Shown here piece by piece: positions 7,795 through 14,503 of a stretch of DNA of 25,652 nt (position 1 is the first letter of the stretch; the number at the start of each line of letters is the position of its first letter). Below the pieces are notes generated by a model that ran no database searches, was not told where the DNA came from, and saw only the letters and a list, made by a program, of their open reading frames with translations. Both the position numbers and the translations under genes were made by a program. This DNA comes from an uncultured Sulfuricurvum sp. Its GTDB lineage: Bacteria > Campylobacterota > Campylobacteria > Campylobacterales > Sulfurimonadaceae. The DNA lies in the NCBI RefSeq assembly GCF_937936435.1, contig NZ_CALDDG010000042.1, forward strand, positions 1 to 25,652, read 5' to 3'.

Positions 7795-7822
7795 AGCGCT
7801 CAAACCTTCTTGTTTGGGCGTT
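7795..7822 (+). terminator. Hairpin terminator after pckA
   Basis: An 11-bp stem with two G-U pairs (7795-7805 with 7812-7822, AGCGCTCAAAC/GTTTGGGCGTT) and a six-base loop lies 12 bases after the pckA stop. A T-rich run (GTTTTTTATTT) follows some ten bases later. It may also serve the convergent pseudopilin gene. Confidence 0.65.
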
Positions 7823-7841
7823 CTATCTCAATGTTTTTTAT

Positions 7842-8309
7842 TTAATTGACATCTATGAGGGTAAATGTTCCAGCCGTAGCATTGTATTCCCAATAATCAT
7901 TCCCCTCAGGCTTATGAGCAATGTTTCGATTTTTGGTGCTGGTTCCATTTTTTGTGGCCGGTCCGTAATACTTTCCACCCGATAAAATCCAATCCCCATT
8001 ATCGGCATTTTTAAGGATATAATCGAATGGATGCGCACTATCAGATCCAAGTGAATCGGGATAACCGGAAGCATTTAAAGGGTTTGTTTCCGTATTTTGA
8101 TTGTTTCCCCAATCGAAATTGCACGTATTGGCAATCCATTCGCTATGGATAGCATCCAGTGCACTTTGGACTGATGAAGCGGTAGCAAGTTCGGAAGCAC
8201 TTTTAGAATTGTCTGTTAGATTAGCAAACTTAGGGATTGCCACCGCAGAGAGGACCCCGATGATGACAATAACAAAAATTAATTCAACAAGAGTAAAAGC
8301 AGTACGCAT
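7842..8309 (-). CDS. Prepilin-type pseudopilin, second cluster, copy D
   Basis: A 155-residue protein beginning MRTA|FTLVEL (cleavage A4|F5, Glu9), followed by IFVIVIIGVLSAVAIPKF, the standard prepilin helix. The helix sequence (FTLVEL..IIGVL) differs from the FTMIEL..ILGIL of the first cluster but matches its neighbour copy E. The globular part is rich in Asn, Gly and aromatic residues (WGNN, HPFDYIL, GDWILSGGKYYGPATK) and has a single cysteine. Its ATG overlaps the stop of copy E by one base (TAATG), so it is translationally coupled. It has no SD of its own beyond a weak site inside the preceding gene. Function within a type II-like secretion, pilus or DNA-uptake machine is inferred only from the N-terminus. 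Confidence 0.88.
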   Translation of the reverse strand: MRTAFTLVELIFVIVIIGVLSAVAIPKFANLTDNSKSASELATASSVQSALDAIHSEWIANTCNFDWGNNQNTETNPLNASGYPDSLGSDSAHPFDYILKNADNGDWILSGGKYYGPATKNGTSTKNRNIAHKPEGNDYWEYNATAGTFTLIDVN

Positions 8310-8764
8310 TAAAAGGTAAGATTATTATCCAACGTACCAGAAGAAATTCCTAATGCCTCATAACATTTGGTTCTTTCAATTGCTGATTGAAAATTAGCGC
8401 AAGTTATTCTCGTATCAACAGTTCTATTCGTTCTGTTAAAGTATATACTTGCAACTGTTCCAGAAGTACTTGAAACATTTATATCATAATGATCATTAGC
8501 ACCAGAATTTCCAGTATACGCAATATTTTTGCCGTTGATTTGTAAAATATCACTTAATTGATAGGTTGTATTGTTTTCAAGATCAGACCAGTTTGCAGCG
8601 GCACTTGTAGATGATGATTCGGCATCTTTAACAATTTTAATGATGTTATTGACACTCGCCGACTCTTTAAGATTTTTAAATTTCGGCACTGCTACTGCGG
8701 CCAATACACCAATAATAACGATGACAAAGATCAACTCGACTAAGGTAAACGCGTTACGTTTCAT
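8309..8764 (-). CDS. Prepilin-type pseudopilin, second cluster, copy E
   Basis: I place the start at the ATG at 8764, giving 151 residues. It has AGGAG nine bases upstream and yields a standard leader MKRNA|FTLVEL (cleavage A5|F6). A further in-frame start at 8794 would add ten residues that spoil the leader. The helix is followed by VPKFKNLKESA. The C-terminal region has a cysteine pair (ITCANF, TKCYEAL), placed much like those of copies B and C but shifted. Base composition is A/T-rich: line 8341-8400 has 20 G or C of 60, against 33 of 60 in 19441-19500 inside recD2. It is first of a two-gene unit, upstream of copy D and downstream of glnA, from which a hairpin separates it. Confidence 0.89.
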   Translation of the reverse strand: MKRNAFTLVELIFVIVIIGVLAAVAVPKFKNLKESASVNNIIKIVKDAESSSTSAAANWSDLENNTTYQLSDILQINGKNIAYTGNSGANDHYDINVSSTSGTVASIYFNRTNRTVDTRITCANFQSAIERTKCYEALGISSGTLDNNLTF

Positions 8765-8817
8765 GGAAACTCCTGTGAATATGCACATCGGCATGGATAT
8801 GGGTTATTATCGTCAGA

Positions 8818-8833
8818 TAAAGCTTAAGCTTTA
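8818..8833. repeat. 16-bp perfect palindrome upstream of pseudopilin E
   Basis: TAAAGCTTAAGCTTTA reads the same on both strands. It sits 54 bases before the ATG of copy E, just upstream of a possible -10 (GATAAT on the minus strand near 8805-8810). It is a candidate operator, but nothing in the window identifies a regulator. Confidence 0.6.
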
Positions 8834-8875
8834 ATGATGAATAGATAATTTTAGAGTGATTTTATATTGTAGTGA

Positions 8876-8898
8876 GTATAAGCCGCAAAGGCTTATAC
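8876..8898 (-). terminator. Hairpin after glnA
   Basis: GTATAAGCC and GGCTTATAC form a perfect 9-bp stem with a five-base loop (GCAAA) six bases after the glnA stop. The following bases on the minus strand are not a pure T tract. It separates glnA from the pseudopilin pair. Confidence 0.7.
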
Positions 8899-8904
8899 CT
8901 GAAA

Positions 8905-10335
8905 TTAACAAGAATAAGTAGATTTGAATTCAAATGCAGTCGGGCGTGCTTCGTCAGGCCATACTTGCGTTTCGAATTTATAGTTTTGATACGTATCGAT
9001 GAACAAATCTGTCATTACCGGTTTCAAGAAATCGTTGTCACGGATCAATGATTCCAAAGCACCGCGTAGTGTATGAGGCATTTGTGGAATACCTTTTTCA
9101 CGGATTTCGTTCAATGACAATTCGAACAAATCTTCGTCCATCGGACCAACCGGAACCATTTTGTTTTTGATACCGTCAAGTCCGGCTAGCAACATTGCAG
9201 TGAATGCAAGGTATGGGCATGAAGTTGAATCCGGGAAACGCATTTCGATACGTGTCGCTTTTTCACCCGCACCGTAAGGAACACGGCAAGAAGCTGAACG
9301 GTTTTGGCTTGAATAGGTCAGGATTGACGGAGCTTCGAAGCCAGGGATAAGACGTTTGTACGAGTTGGTTGACGGGTTAGTAAACGCTGCAACCGCACGT
9401 GCGTGGTGGAAAATTCCGCCGACATAGTGAAGAGCCGCTTCTGACAAGTTGCCGTAACCGCCTTCTTTATAGAACGTATTTTTTCCGTCTTTCCAGATTG
9501 ATTGGTGAACGTGCATACCGTTTCCGTTATCTCCGTAGAGCGGTTTAGGCATGAATGTAACGGTTTTACCGTTAAGGTGTGCTACCATTTTGATAACATA
9601 TTTCAATTTTTGAACGTTATCAGCCGCTTCAACCAATGTTCCGAAAACAACACCGATTTCACCTTGCGCTTGAGCAACTTCGTGGTGACCGAGAACAACT
9701 TCTAGACCGACTTGTTCCAATACCATCATCATTTCTGCACGCAAGTCAACCATCGTATCGATCGGAGCTACCGGGAAATATCCCCCTTTAGTTCCTGGAC
9801 GGTGACCTGTGTTGTAACCTTCATGGAATGATTTGCTTCCGTTCCATTCGCCCTCTTCAGAATCTACTTCATAGTATGAGCAGTTGATTTCATCACGGAT
9901 TTTGACATCGTCAAATACGAAGAATTCATTTTCAGGTCCGAAATAGGCAACATCGCCGACACCGGCTTGGTTAAGATGCTCAAGGGCTTTTTTAGCGATA
10001 GAACGAGGACATTTTTCGTACGCTTGTCCTTTGTAGATATCATAAACGTCACAAAATACGATAACGGTCGGATCAGCAGTGAACGGATCCATGAATGCAG
10101 TCGGAGCATCAGGTTTCAAAAGCATATCCGAACGGTTGATCGGCTGCCATGCATCGATTGATGAACCGTCGAACGGAAGACCGTTTTCAAAATGTCCTGC
10201 ATTTACCGCGCTCATGCGGTATGTTACGTGATGCCATGTCCCTTTCATATCGGTGAAACGAAAATCTACGAACTGAACATCGTTCTCTTTACAAAAACTG
10301 AAAAACTCGTCGACACTGTTTACGAATTTACCCAT
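8905..10335 (-). CDS. glnA: Glutamine synthetase, type I
   Basis: GlnA makes glutamine from glutamate, ammonia and ATP and forms a cytosolic dodecamer. The 476-residue length is normal for type I. Conserved segments include the Asp-50-type loop NGLPFDGSSI at 51-60, FGPENEFF at 132-139, the ammonium/glutamate region HHEVAQAQGEIG at 217-228, NGNGMHVHQS at 270-279, and NPSTNSYKRL at 320-329. RIEMRFPD at 362-369 follows. At the place of the E. coli adenylylation tyrosine (NLYDLP) it reads DLFELS, with Phe404, so GlnE-type adenylylation is not possible at this site. The ATG at 10335 has AGGAG at good spacing. It lies 72 bases after the phosphatase gene but has its own TGCTATACT promoter. Confidence 0.97.
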   Translation of the reverse strand: MGKFVNSVDEFFSFCKENDVQFVDFRFTDMKGTWHHVTYRMSAVNAGHFENGLPFDGSSIDAWQPINRSDMLLKPDAPTAFMDPFTADPTVIVFCDVYDIYKGQAYEKCPRSIAKKALEHLNQAGVGDVAYFGPENEFFVFDDVKIRDEINCSYYEVDSEEGEWNGSKSFHEGYNTGHRPGTKGGYFPVAPIDTMVDLRAEMMMVLEQVGLEVVLGHHEVAQAQGEIGVVFGTLVEAADNVQKLKYVIKMVAHLNGKTVTFMPKPLYGDNGNGMHVHQSIWKDGKNTFYKEGGYGNLSEAALHYVGGIFHHARAVAAFTNPSTNSYKRLIPGFEAPSILTYSSQNRSASCRVPYGAGEKATRIEMRFPDSTSCPYLAFTAMLLAGLDGIKNKMVPVGPMDEDLFELSLNEIREKGIPQMPHTLRGALESLIRDNDFLKPVMTDLFIDTYQNYKFETQVWPDEARPTAFEFKSTYSC

Positions 10336-10366
10336 GCAAATCTCCTGAAAATTTTAAAGTTGGAAC

Positions 10367-10375
10367 AGTATAGCA
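10367..10375 (-). promoter_or_regulatory. Extended -10 promoter of glnA (TGCTATACT)
   Basis: On the minus strand TGCTATACT (10375 to 10367) fits an extended -10 box and gives a leader of about 25 bases with the AGGAG site. The same nine bases occur before the L,D-transpeptidase gene. The preceding TGGCAG...TTTGC looks like a sigma-54 site but its GG-GC spacing is wrong. Confidence 0.6.
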
Positions 10376-10407
10376 AAATCTGCCAAAAAGTGGAGGTATT
10401 GGCTTGA

Positions 10408-11187
10408 TTAAAATTTAATCATTTTTCGATCGCGCCCTAAATAAACGGCACATTCCGTATAGCCGGCAGAGCGTGCAAACGCCTCGGCCTCCACAGTATA
10501 CAATCCGACTTGATCGCTGCGGTGCGCATCCGAACTAAACGTAATCGGGATTTGGAATTCGGCGATTTCTTCGAGTAACAACGGAGAAGGGTATGCTTCC
10601 GCAATCGGTTTTCGATATCCCGAAACATTGATTTCAATCGTCATATTTGCTTTTTTAACCGCTTTTAGCGCATCTTTTGCCAACAAACGGATATCCTTCG
10701 TCGGAAGGTATTTAAAGACTTTTAATAAATCAAGATGACCGACGATATCAAATTTTCCGCTCTCTGCCATCGCTTCGACCAATCCGAAATAACGGCGATA
10801 GACATCATCGATATCCATCCCCGCATATCGTCCTATAAACTCGGGATTGTCAAATCCCCAATCATCTATAAAATGTACGCTTCCGATCAGATAATCGCAC
10901 GGTCTATGCAAAATCAGATCATCCATATAACCGGGGAGATAATCGACTTCATATCCCAAAAGGACGGTAATCTGTTTATGATATTGTTGCGAAGCTTCCC
11001 GTATCCATGATTCGTACAAGTCTATCTGATCGAATCGCATCCGATACGAAGGGTCATAATGCATCGGTGCATGATCGGCAAAACCGAAAAACTCAGTCCC
11101 GCACGCGATAGCGGCTTCTACGTATTCGTTTACGCTGCCCGTTGCGTGATTACACAAAAGGGTGTGATTATGAAGATCAACTTTCAT
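10408..11187 (-). CDS. PHP-domain histidinol-phosphatase
   Basis: A 259-residue PHP-family metallophosphatase, most like the HisJ/HisK-type histidinol phosphatases that carry out the eighth step of histidine synthesis. Metal-binding motifs are all present: DLHNHT at 4-9, ADHAP at 37-41, GYEVDY at 78-83, GSVHF at 102-106, GHLD at 150-153 and SDAH at 219-222. Length matches the family. The ATG at 11187 has only a weak GGA site. It is divergent from the cheZ-like gene and their -10 boxes overlap. glnA follows in the same direction 72 bases downstream. No other his gene is near, so another phosphoester substrate is possible, but the full motif set favours histidinol phosphate. Confidence 0.85.
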   Translation of the reverse strand: MKVDLHNHTLLCNHATGSVNEYVEAAIACGTEFFGFADHAPMHYDPSYRMRFDQIDLYESWIREASQQYHKQITVLLGYEVDYLPGYMDDLILHRPCDYLIGSVHFIDDWGFDNPEFIGRYAGMDIDDVYRRYFGLVEAMAESGKFDIVGHLDLLKVFKYLPTKDIRLLAKDALKAVKKANMTIEINVSGYRKPIAEAYPSPLLLEEIAEFQIPITFSSDAHRSDQVGLYTVEAEAFARSAGYTECAVYLGRDRKMIKF

Positions 11188-11216
11188 CTTTTATCCATTG
11201 AAACTAAAGATTTACA

Positions 11217-11226
11217 TGCTATTATA
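11217..11226. promoter_or_regulatory. Overlapping divergent -10 elements (phosphatase / cheZ)
   Basis: On the plus strand TGCTATTAT (TG at 11217-11218, TATTAT 11220-11225) is an extended -10 for the cheZ-like gene, with a leader near 24 bases. On the minus strand the same bases contain TATAAT (11226 to 11221), placed about 34 bases before the phosphatase ATG. The two boxes occupy the same helix segment. Confidence 0.55.
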
Positions 11227-11255
11227 GTGCAATTTAATCATTGAGGTATCCGTAA

Positions 11256-11963
11256 ATGACGCAAGAAGAATTAGATGCATTGATGAGCGGCGACATCGAT
11301 ATAGATGAAGCGTACGAAGAAAGCGAACCTTCGGCACCGCAACCAGAGGAAGAAGAACCCGCTGCAGACGAACCTTATCATGAAACCAATCCGGACAAAT
11401 ACCGCGTCTCGGCAATGAACAGCTGGCCGCCACCGCCTCCGACAGACGACAATAAAATGGTACATCAGCTCGATGACGTTACCAAAGAGAGCGAACAAAA
11501 AGCGTCTGAAATTTTCGACCTGATCGAAGGGATCAGCAACGACCTCGGCAAAGGGGAAAAAGAGATCAAACCGATCCAATCGGCGATAGAAAGCAATATC
11601 GAATTGTTTACGACATTGTGTGAAAAATTCCCTCACGTCGATACGTTTAAAGCGCAGCTGGACAAAAACGTTGCGGCCAAAGAAAATCTGGACGGTATTT
11701 TGGAAATACTTCAAAACGGCGGAGATACGATTATGAATATCATGGATATCATGCAATACCAAGATATCCATCGTCAAAAAATCGAACGGGTTATCAATGT
11801 TATGCGCGCCCTTTCGACTTACATGAACCATCTGTTCGCCGGAAAAATCGATGATTCCAAACGGGTCTCTTCCGCAGTACACATTCATGGTGATACGACG
11901 ACCGAGGATGTCGTCAGCAGTGACGATATCGAAGCGCTTCTCGCCTCTTTCGGACAAAAATGA
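11256..11963 (+). CDS. cheZ: CheZ-like CheY-P phosphatase
   Basis: A 235-residue acidic, helical protein resembling the remote CheZ homologue of Helicobacter. It would dephosphorylate CheY-P and reset flagellar motor switching. The active-site helix reads IMQYQDIHRQKIERV at about 165-179. Asp170 and Gln174 have the D-x3-Q spacing of E. coli CheZ Asp143/Gln147. An acidic, proline-rich linker (20-66, with WPPPPP) precedes the long helices. The N-terminus MTQEELDALMSGD looks like the CheY-binding peptide of FliM, and the C-terminus SSDDIEALLASFG looks like the CheY-binding tail of CheZ. The ATG has TGAGG 9-13 bases upstream. It is monocistronic, with a hairpin right after the stop. Confidence 0.85.
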   Translation: MTQEELDALMSGDIDIDEAYEESEPSAPQPEEEEPAADEPYHETNPDKYRVSAMNSWPPPPPTDDNKMVHQLDDVTKESEQKASEIFDLIEGISNDLGKGEKEIKPIQSAIESNIELFTTLCEKFPHVDTFKAQLDKNVAAKENLDGILEILQNGGDTIMNIMDIMQYQDIHRQKIERVINVMRALSTYMNHLFAGKIDDSKRVSSAVHIHGDTTTEDVVSSDDIEALLASFGQK

Positions 11964-11967
11964 ATTC

Positions 11968-11987
11968 AGAGGAGGTTAGCCTCCTCT
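11968..11987 (+). terminator. GC-rich hairpin after cheZ
   Basis: AGAGGAGG and CCTCCTCT form a perfect 8-bp stem around the loop TTAG, four bases after the stop. No T tract follows, so it may act as an mRNA 3' stabiliser or a weak terminator. Confidence 0.6.
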
Positions 11988-12075
11988 AACTCGACGCTAT
12001 TAACCGTAAACTTTCATCCAAATTACCTACTTTTTAAGATAAAATTTCGCTAAATTACTGAAACGAGACCACTCT

Positions 12076-13368
12076 TTGAATAAAGTCGAACTTCTCTCTC
12101 CGGCCGGAAATCTGGAAAAACTTAAAATTGCTATCGATTACGGCGCGGATGCCGTATACGGCGGGGTAAGCCACTTTTCGCTCCGTATCCGTTCGGGCAA
12201 AGAATTCGATATGGAGAGTTTTAAAGAGGGGATCGACTACGCCCATGCACGCGGTCGGAAAGTCTATGTCACCATCAACGGCTTCCCTTTTAACTCACAA
12301 CTGAAACTTCTCAAAGAACATATTGCCGCGATGGCGGCTCTCGGACCGGATGCCTTTATCGTCGCGACTCCCGGCGTCCTGAAACTCGCCCACCAAATCG
12401 CTCCGGATATGCCTTTGCACCTCTCGACCCAGGCCAACGTCATGAACGTTCTGGATGCCCAAGTCTATTATGATATGGGGGCGCGCCGTATCATCGCCGC
12501 ACGCGAAATTTCGCTCAAAGATCTGAAACAGATCAAGGAAGAGCTTCCCGATTTGGAGATCGAAGTGTTCGTCCACGGTTCAATGTGTTTTGCCTATAGC
12601 GGACGCTGTCTGATCTCGACTCTGCAAAGCGGACGGGTTCCAAACCGCGGAAGCTGTGCTAACGACTGCCGTTTTCCGTATGAAATGTATGCTGCAAATC
12701 CCGAGACGGGAACCCTTTTCAAGCTCGTCGAAGACGAAGGGATCGGAACCTATATTATGAATTCCAAAGACCTCAATCTCGCAAGCCATATCAAAGAGAT
12801 TCTGGATGCCGGATGCATCGATTCGCTCAAAATCGAAGGGCGTACCAAAGCTCCATATTATGCTGCCGTCACTGCAAAAGTCTACCGCCGTGCTATCGAT
12901 GACTATTATGCCGGAATCTTCAACGAAGAAGTCTATCAACGCGAATTGAATACGATGCAAAACCGCGGTTTTACCGATGCCTATCTGATCAACCGCCCTT
13001 TCGAAAAACACGATACCCAAAATCTCGACATATCCATGATGATGGGGACACATCAGGTTAGCGGCATGGTTGACGGATCCGGAGAGTATTTCGAATGCAA
13101 ATACAAAACGTTCCCGGGCGATGCCATGGAGATTCTTACGCCCGATGAATCGATGTTAAGTGAAATAGATAACGAAATCGGGACAATCCGATATATCGAC
13201 GGACAATGGAGTATCTCATTCAAGAAACTTCTTGCCGAAAACGGAAAAATATGGGATCAAATCCACAGCGGCAACCTCAACCGCTTCACCCTCCCCGTAA
13301 AATTACCGCCGTTCACCTTTTTTCGTATCCCGGCGACGGAAGATATGGGAACGGTCACCAAATGTTAA
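12076..13368 (+). CDS. U32-family protein, TrhP/YegQ-like tRNA hydroxylation protein
   Basis: A 430-residue member of the peptidase U32 family. Members of this type (YegQ, now TrhP) take part in prephenate-dependent hydroxylation of the wobble uridine (ho5U34) in tRNA rather than proteolysis. A TIM-barrel-like start (VELLSPAGNLEKLKIAIDYGADAVY, given here as residues 4-28) leads to the signature EVFVHGSMCFAYSGRC at 163-178. RGSCANDCR then follows at 191-199. Cys171, Cys178, Cys194 and Cys198 probably bind an Fe-S cluster. A conserved SLKIEGRTK lies near 254. The start is a TTG at 12076, since no ATG or GTG gives this N-terminus. purE follows 24 bases downstream, so they are probably co-transcribed. 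Confidence 0.9.
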   Translation: MNKVELLSPAGNLEKLKIAIDYGADAVYGGVSHFSLRIRSGKEFDMESFKEGIDYAHARGRKVYVTINGFPFNSQLKLLKEHIAAMAALGPDAFIVATPGVLKLAHQIAPDMPLHLSTQANVMNVLDAQVYYDMGARRIIAAREISLKDLKQIKEELPDLEIEVFVHGSMCFAYSGRCLISTLQSGRVPNRGSCANDCRFPYEMYAANPETGTLFKLVEDEGIGTYIMNSKDLNLASHIKEILDAGCIDSLKIEGRTKAPYYAAVTAKVYRRAIDDYYAGIFNEEVYQRELNTMQNRGFTDAYLINRPFEKHDTQNLDISMMMGTHQVSGMVDGSGEYFECKYKTFPGDAMEILTPDESMLSEIDNEIGTIRYIDGQWSISFKKLLAENGKIWDQIHSGNLNRFTLPVKLPPFTFFRIPATEDMGTVTKC

Positions 13369-13392
13369 ACTTAATCAACAAGGAGTAATTGA

Positions 13393-13887
13393 ATGAAATT
13401 CGTATCTATTATCATGGGGAGCAAAAGCGATTTCGATGTCATGAAGTCGTGTTCGGAGACTTTGGAAGCGTTCGGTGTTCAATACGAACTGATTATTTCA
13501 TCCGCTCACCGCAGCCCGGAACGGACCAAAGATTATGTCAAAGAGGCCGAAGCCAAAGGGGCTCAGGTATTTATCGCCGCTGCGGGTATGGCAGCTCATT
13601 TGGCGGGGGTTTTGGCATCTAAAACCATTAAACCGATCATCGGTGTCCCGATGAGTGCATCGGCTCTCAGCGGTATCGATGCCCTTCTCTCCACGGTCCA
13701 AATGCCGGCGGGAATGCCGGTAGCAACCGTAGCGATCGGTAAAGCGGGAGCAATCAATTCCGCTTATCTGGCGATGCAGATTCTAGCATTGGAAAATGAA
13801 GAGCTGCGAATGAAACTCCAAGAAGACCGCATTGCAAAAGCAAAAAAAGTCGAAATGGACTCATTGGAAATCGAAACGATTCTATAA
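13393..13887 (+). CDS. purE: N5-carboxyaminoimidazole ribonucleotide mutase (class I PurE)
   Basis: PurE moves the carboxyl group of N5-CAIR to give CAIR in purine synthesis. The 164-residue protein has the family motifs: MGSKSDFDVM at 8-17, SAHRSPERT at 37-45, AAAGMAAHLAGV at 62-73 and GVPMSASALSGIDALLS at about 84-100. MPAGMPVATVAIGKAGAINS follows. AAGGAG stands seven bases before the ATG. The order U32 gene then purE with a 24-base gap suggests one transcript. A strong stem-loop lies about 30 bases after the stop. PurK is not in the window. Confidence 0.97.
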   Translation: MKFVSIIMGSKSDFDVMKSCSETLEAFGVQYELIISSAHRSPERTKDYVKEAEAKGAQVFIAAAGMAAHLAGVLASKTIKPIIGVPMSASALSGIDALLSTVQMPAGMPVATVAIGKAGAINSAYLAMQILALENEELRMKLQEDRIAKAKKVEMDSLEIETIL

Positions 13888-13914
13888 GAAATATACCGCT
13901 TAAACTGCCCTAAA

Positions 13915-13946
13915 TACCAAGTTCTCTTCCATGGAGAACTTCGGTA
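13915..13946 (+). terminator. Stem-loop after purE
   Basis: TACCAAGTTCTC (13915-13926) pairs with GAGAACTTCGGTA (13934-13946) with one bulged C, giving 12 base pairs around a seven-base loop. No T tract follows, so termination is likely but not certain. Confidence 0.6.
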
Positions 13947-13991
13947 CTTCACATCATTCGCCATCATTCCATTTTAATTAGGTACACGTTT

Positions 13992-14000
13992 TGCTATAAT
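13992..14000 (+). promoter_or_regulatory. Extended -10 promoter TGCTATAAT of the coiled-coil/DUF89 pair
   Basis: TG at 13992-13993, one base, then a perfect TATAAT at 13995-14000. It gives a leader of about 20 bases that includes the AAGG ribosome-binding site. Confidence 0.7.
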
Positions 14001-14026
14001 CGTCTAAATAAAGTAAGGTGGTAAAG

Positions 14027-14503
14027 ATGCAAGGACACTGGATGAGTATCGACGATTATGCCCAAATGACTAATTTGGACCGTGAAGCGGTCGAAGCTCT
14101 AATCGTCCGCGGAAAACTCACGACAACAGTCGAAGACGGAGAGGTGTTCATCGATCCCGGTCAGGGAATGGCGGGAATCGTCCCTGTCAGTCTCCATGAA
14201 CTCAGCGCTTCGGAAGCAGATGTGACGATAGGTGCAAACTTCGTTGAAAAAACGATCGGCACGATTATCAACCTCCACGAAAAAGTGCTCGTCGCCAAAG
14301 AAGAGACAATCGAGTCGATCAAAAATGAAAATCTGTTTCTCAAAGAAGCCCTTGCCTCTCTTCAGGAACTCTACGATGAAGATCGCAATACCATTGCAAC
14401 CTTAACCGAACAACTCCGTCTTTCGCAACAGGAAGTGGAGTTCATGCGCCGTAAATACAAACTGATGTGGGGTAAAGTGATCGACGATCATGCCGCATTA
14501 TGA
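14027..14503 (+). CDS. Small protein with HTH-like N-terminus and coiled-coil C-terminus (Campylobacterota family, perhaps DUF3972)
   Basis: A 158-residue protein that I do not recognise with certainty; it resembles a conserved Campylobacterota family of unknown function, possibly DUF3972. I use the ATG at 14027 (AAGG eight bases upstream) rather than the GTG at 14018, which would overlap that site. The N-terminal 45 residues (WMSIDDYAQMTNLDREAVEAL, here 5-25, then a VEDGEVFID hairpin) look like a MerR/excisionase-type winged helix used as a binding module. The region from about residue 80 to 150 is strongly helical and coiled-coil-like (EKVLVAKEETIESIKNEN, LTEQLRLSQQEVEFMRRKYK). It overlaps the DUF89 gene by four bases (ATGA), so the two are translated together. 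A scaffolding or regulatory role is a guess. Confidence 0.75.
   Translation: MQGHWMSIDDYAQMTNLDREAVEALIVRGKLTTTVEDGEVFIDPGQGMAGIVPVSLHELSASEADVTIGANFVEKTIGTIINLHEKVLVAKEETIESIKNENLFLKEALASLQELYDEDRNTIATLTEQLRLSQQEVEFMRRKYKLMWGKVIDDHAAL

Noticed and set aside
8765..8794. Longer start of pseudopilin E
   Set aside because: It would put ten extra residues before the standard short leader; ATG 8764 has its own AGGAG.
10367..10390. Sigma-54 promoter before glnA (TGGCAG...TTTGC on the minus strand)
   Set aside because: GG and GC are separated by 8 bases, not the required 10. The same stretch holds a good extended -10 (TGCTATACT).
11271..11957. A 228-residue open frame on the minus strand opposite cheZ
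   Set aside because: It lies entirely within a well-supported gene, has low-complexity Phe/Arg-rich sequence and no family motif; it is a shadow of codon bias.
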